Positions 5,743-6,447 of a stretch of DNA of 6,447 nt are shown in pieces. Location: assembly GCA_947058225.1 (NCBI GenBank), contig CAMSGF010000050.1, forward strand, positions 1 through 6,447, written 5' to 3'. Each line of letters starts with the position of its first letter. Position 1 is the stretch's first letter. The notes beneath the pieces were generated by a model that had not been told where the DNA came from, did no database searches, and worked only from the letters and a program-made list of their open reading frames with translations. The translations under genes and the position numbers were made by a program. Origin of the DNA: an uncultured Eubacteriaceae bacterium. GTDB lineage: Bacteria; Bacillota; Clostridia; Eubacteriales; Anaerofustaceae.

Positions 5743-6267
5743 ATGAATAAAACCATAATAGAAAAGAATTTTCTCTATTTTATGCTATATTCTATAATAG
5801 GTTGGCTGTATGAAGTTTTTCTCGAAGTAGTTATATATAAATGGGGATTTTCAAACAGAGGAGTTTTGTTTGGTCCGTATTGCATAATTTACGGATTCGG
5901 AGCATTGATTTTATTGTTCTCGTTAAAAAAAATACAAAAAAAGGATATAAGAATAAAAAATTTTAAAGTCACGTGGCTATTGGTATTTATTTCAATCATT
6001 ATAATAACGACCTTAATAGAACTTGCAGCAAGCTATATAATGGAATTTACATCAGGGAGCTGGCAGTGGGATTACACACGTTTTGCATTTAATTTTCAGG
6101 GAAGAATTGCACTAAATCCAAGTGTTCGATTTGGTATAGGAGGAATGATATTTTTATATGTATTACAGCCGTTATTTGAAAAGTTCACAAGCAGTCTTTC
6201 ACCAAAGGTACTTTCTCTTATTTCCTCCAATGGCAAATACGTGCCATCCAAAGGATGTCTTTTTTAA
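5743..6267 (+). CDS. CmpB-like membrane protein (PF06541), 3' end replaced
   Basis: The frame encodes 174 residues with about four hydrophobic segments (roughly 10-30, 45-60, 77-100 and 129-145). It carries the conserved blocks of the family named putative ABC-transporter type IV (CmpB): IIGWLYEVFLE (18-28), SNRGVLFGPYCIIYGFGAL (37-55), the ELAASYIME helix end (93-101), WDYTRFAFNFQGRIALNPS (109-127) and FGIGG (130-134). The family's function is poorly defined. The ATG at 5743 has AGGAAG 6 bases upstream. From about residue 157-162 (6211-6228) the sequence stops looking like a membrane-protein tail. The final residues and the stop at 6265-6267 are read from antisense to an unrelated permease gene. 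The native C-terminus is therefore missing, through rearrangement or assembly chimerism, and the annotated end is not the natural one. Confidence 0.8.
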   Translation: MNKTIIEKNFLYFMLYSIIGWLYEVFLEVVIYKWGFSNRGVLFGPYCIIYGFGALILLFSLKKIQKKDIRIKNFKVTWLLVFISIIIITTLIELAASYIMEFTSGSWQWDYTRFAFNFQGRIALNPSVRFGIGGMIFLYVLQPLFEKFTSSLSPKVLSLISSNGKYVPSKGCLF

Positions 6268-6447
6268 CAGAACCGCAAAGATTACGCCTAGAATTACCAG
6301 AATCACAAGGCCTACTGGAATTCCTGCCACGCTGGATCCAAAGAATCCCCAACCCTGATTTCCAAGTGCCTCATATCCTTTCAGGTCAGAATAAGTCGCA
6401 CCGTTTGAGTGGATATTAGCAAATCCGCGAGCCACATACATCATACC
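6199..6447 (-). CDS. partial sugar ABC-transporter permease (RbsC/BPD_transp_2 type), truncated
   Basis: Read on the - strand from the window edge, the frame starts inside a protein: GMMYVARGFANIHSNG, a stretch resembling the RARG-like helix of ribose/galactose-type permeases. It then has a periplasmic stretch, the membrane segment IPVGLVILVILGVIFAVLLKK, and SFGWHVFAIGGN, the characteristic cytoplasmic loop of the RbsC/MglC/XylH class. In normal members this loop continues with a sequence such as AARLSGI and a further ~100 residues. Here it becomes KRKYLW and stops at 6199-6201, because the frame has run into antisense of the CmpB-like gene. The true 5' end lies beyond 6447. G+C is about 45-50% in two counted blocks, clearly above the rest of the window. 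Such permeases import sugars with a binding protein and an RbsA-type ATPase, neither visible here. Confidence 0.75.
   Translation of the reverse strand, partial: GMMYVARGFANIHSNGATYSDLKGYEALGNQGWGFFGSSVAGIPVGLVILVILGVIFAVLLKKTSFGWHVFAIGGNKRKYLW
6205..6228. other. junction between two unrelated sequences
   Basis: On the + strand, CmpB-family sequence can be followed to about 6222. On the - strand, permease-family sequence (AIGGN, then Lys) can be followed back to about 6217. Base composition changes at the same place: 18 of 60 G+C at 6121-6180, against 30 of 60 at 6301-6360 and 27 of 60 at 6361-6420. No transposase, att-like repeat or terminal inverted repeat is visible at the joint. This suggests a chimeric contig end or a recent rearrangement. 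Confidence 0.7.

Noticed and set aside
6158..6358. 66-codon + strand frame across the right-hand junction
   Set aside because: It is out of frame with the CmpB-like gene and antisense to the permease, so it is a by-product of the joint.

Overview
The window looks like chromosomal DNA of a low-GC, endospore-forming anaerobe of the Clostridia. Intergenic DNA is very AT-rich, coding DNA is A-rich, ribosome binding sites are strong, and two sporulation genes sit side by side. I cannot name a genus. The last ~225 bases have a different composition (about 45-50% G+C in two hand-counted 60-base blocks, against 30% just before). They appear to come from another locus or another organism.

Layout. Positions 1-360 are AT-rich DNA with no supported gene. 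A sigma-A type promoter (361-390) leads into a DegV-family lipid-binding protein gene (425-1297, +). A nested inverted repeat (1308-1356) and a second sigma-A type promoter (1382-1410) come before a membrane-anchored cell-wall protein with DUF348, G5 and 3D domains (true start 1445, end 2470, +). The + strand gene and the - strand sporulation pair converge on an unusual intergenic block. It holds a 130-nt element that folds on paper as a perfect cloverleaf (2499-2628), one arm of which is a bidirectional terminator, followed by 73 bases with no G on the + strand (2624-2696). On the - strand lie spoIID (3527-4507) and then spoIIQ (2723-3481), the order known from Clostridioides difficile. A good sigma-F/G-type promoter overlaps the end of spoIID. 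Divergent from spoIID is prfA, release factor 1 (4598-5659, +). Next comes a CmpB-like membrane protein (PF06541, 5743-6267, +) that loses its family sequence near 6211-6228, exactly where a sugar ABC-transporter permease on the opposite strand (6199-6447, -) also breaks off.

How the genes fit together. SpoIID is a peptidoglycan lytic transglycosylase that helps drive engulfment. SpoIIQ is the forespore half of the SpoIIQ-SpoIIIAH channel across the intermembrane space. The sequence suggests separate expression: a possible weak, near-leaderless promoter for spoIID and a forespore-type promoter for spoIIQ. The 3D-domain protein is also a likely cell-wall enzyme, but it has its own vegetative-type promoter. 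DegV, RF1 and the CmpB-like protein are housekeeping or poorly characterised genes with no evident link to sporulation. The features most worth following up are the cloverleaf element, its G-free neighbour, the sigma-F-like promoter and the chimeric right-hand junction.
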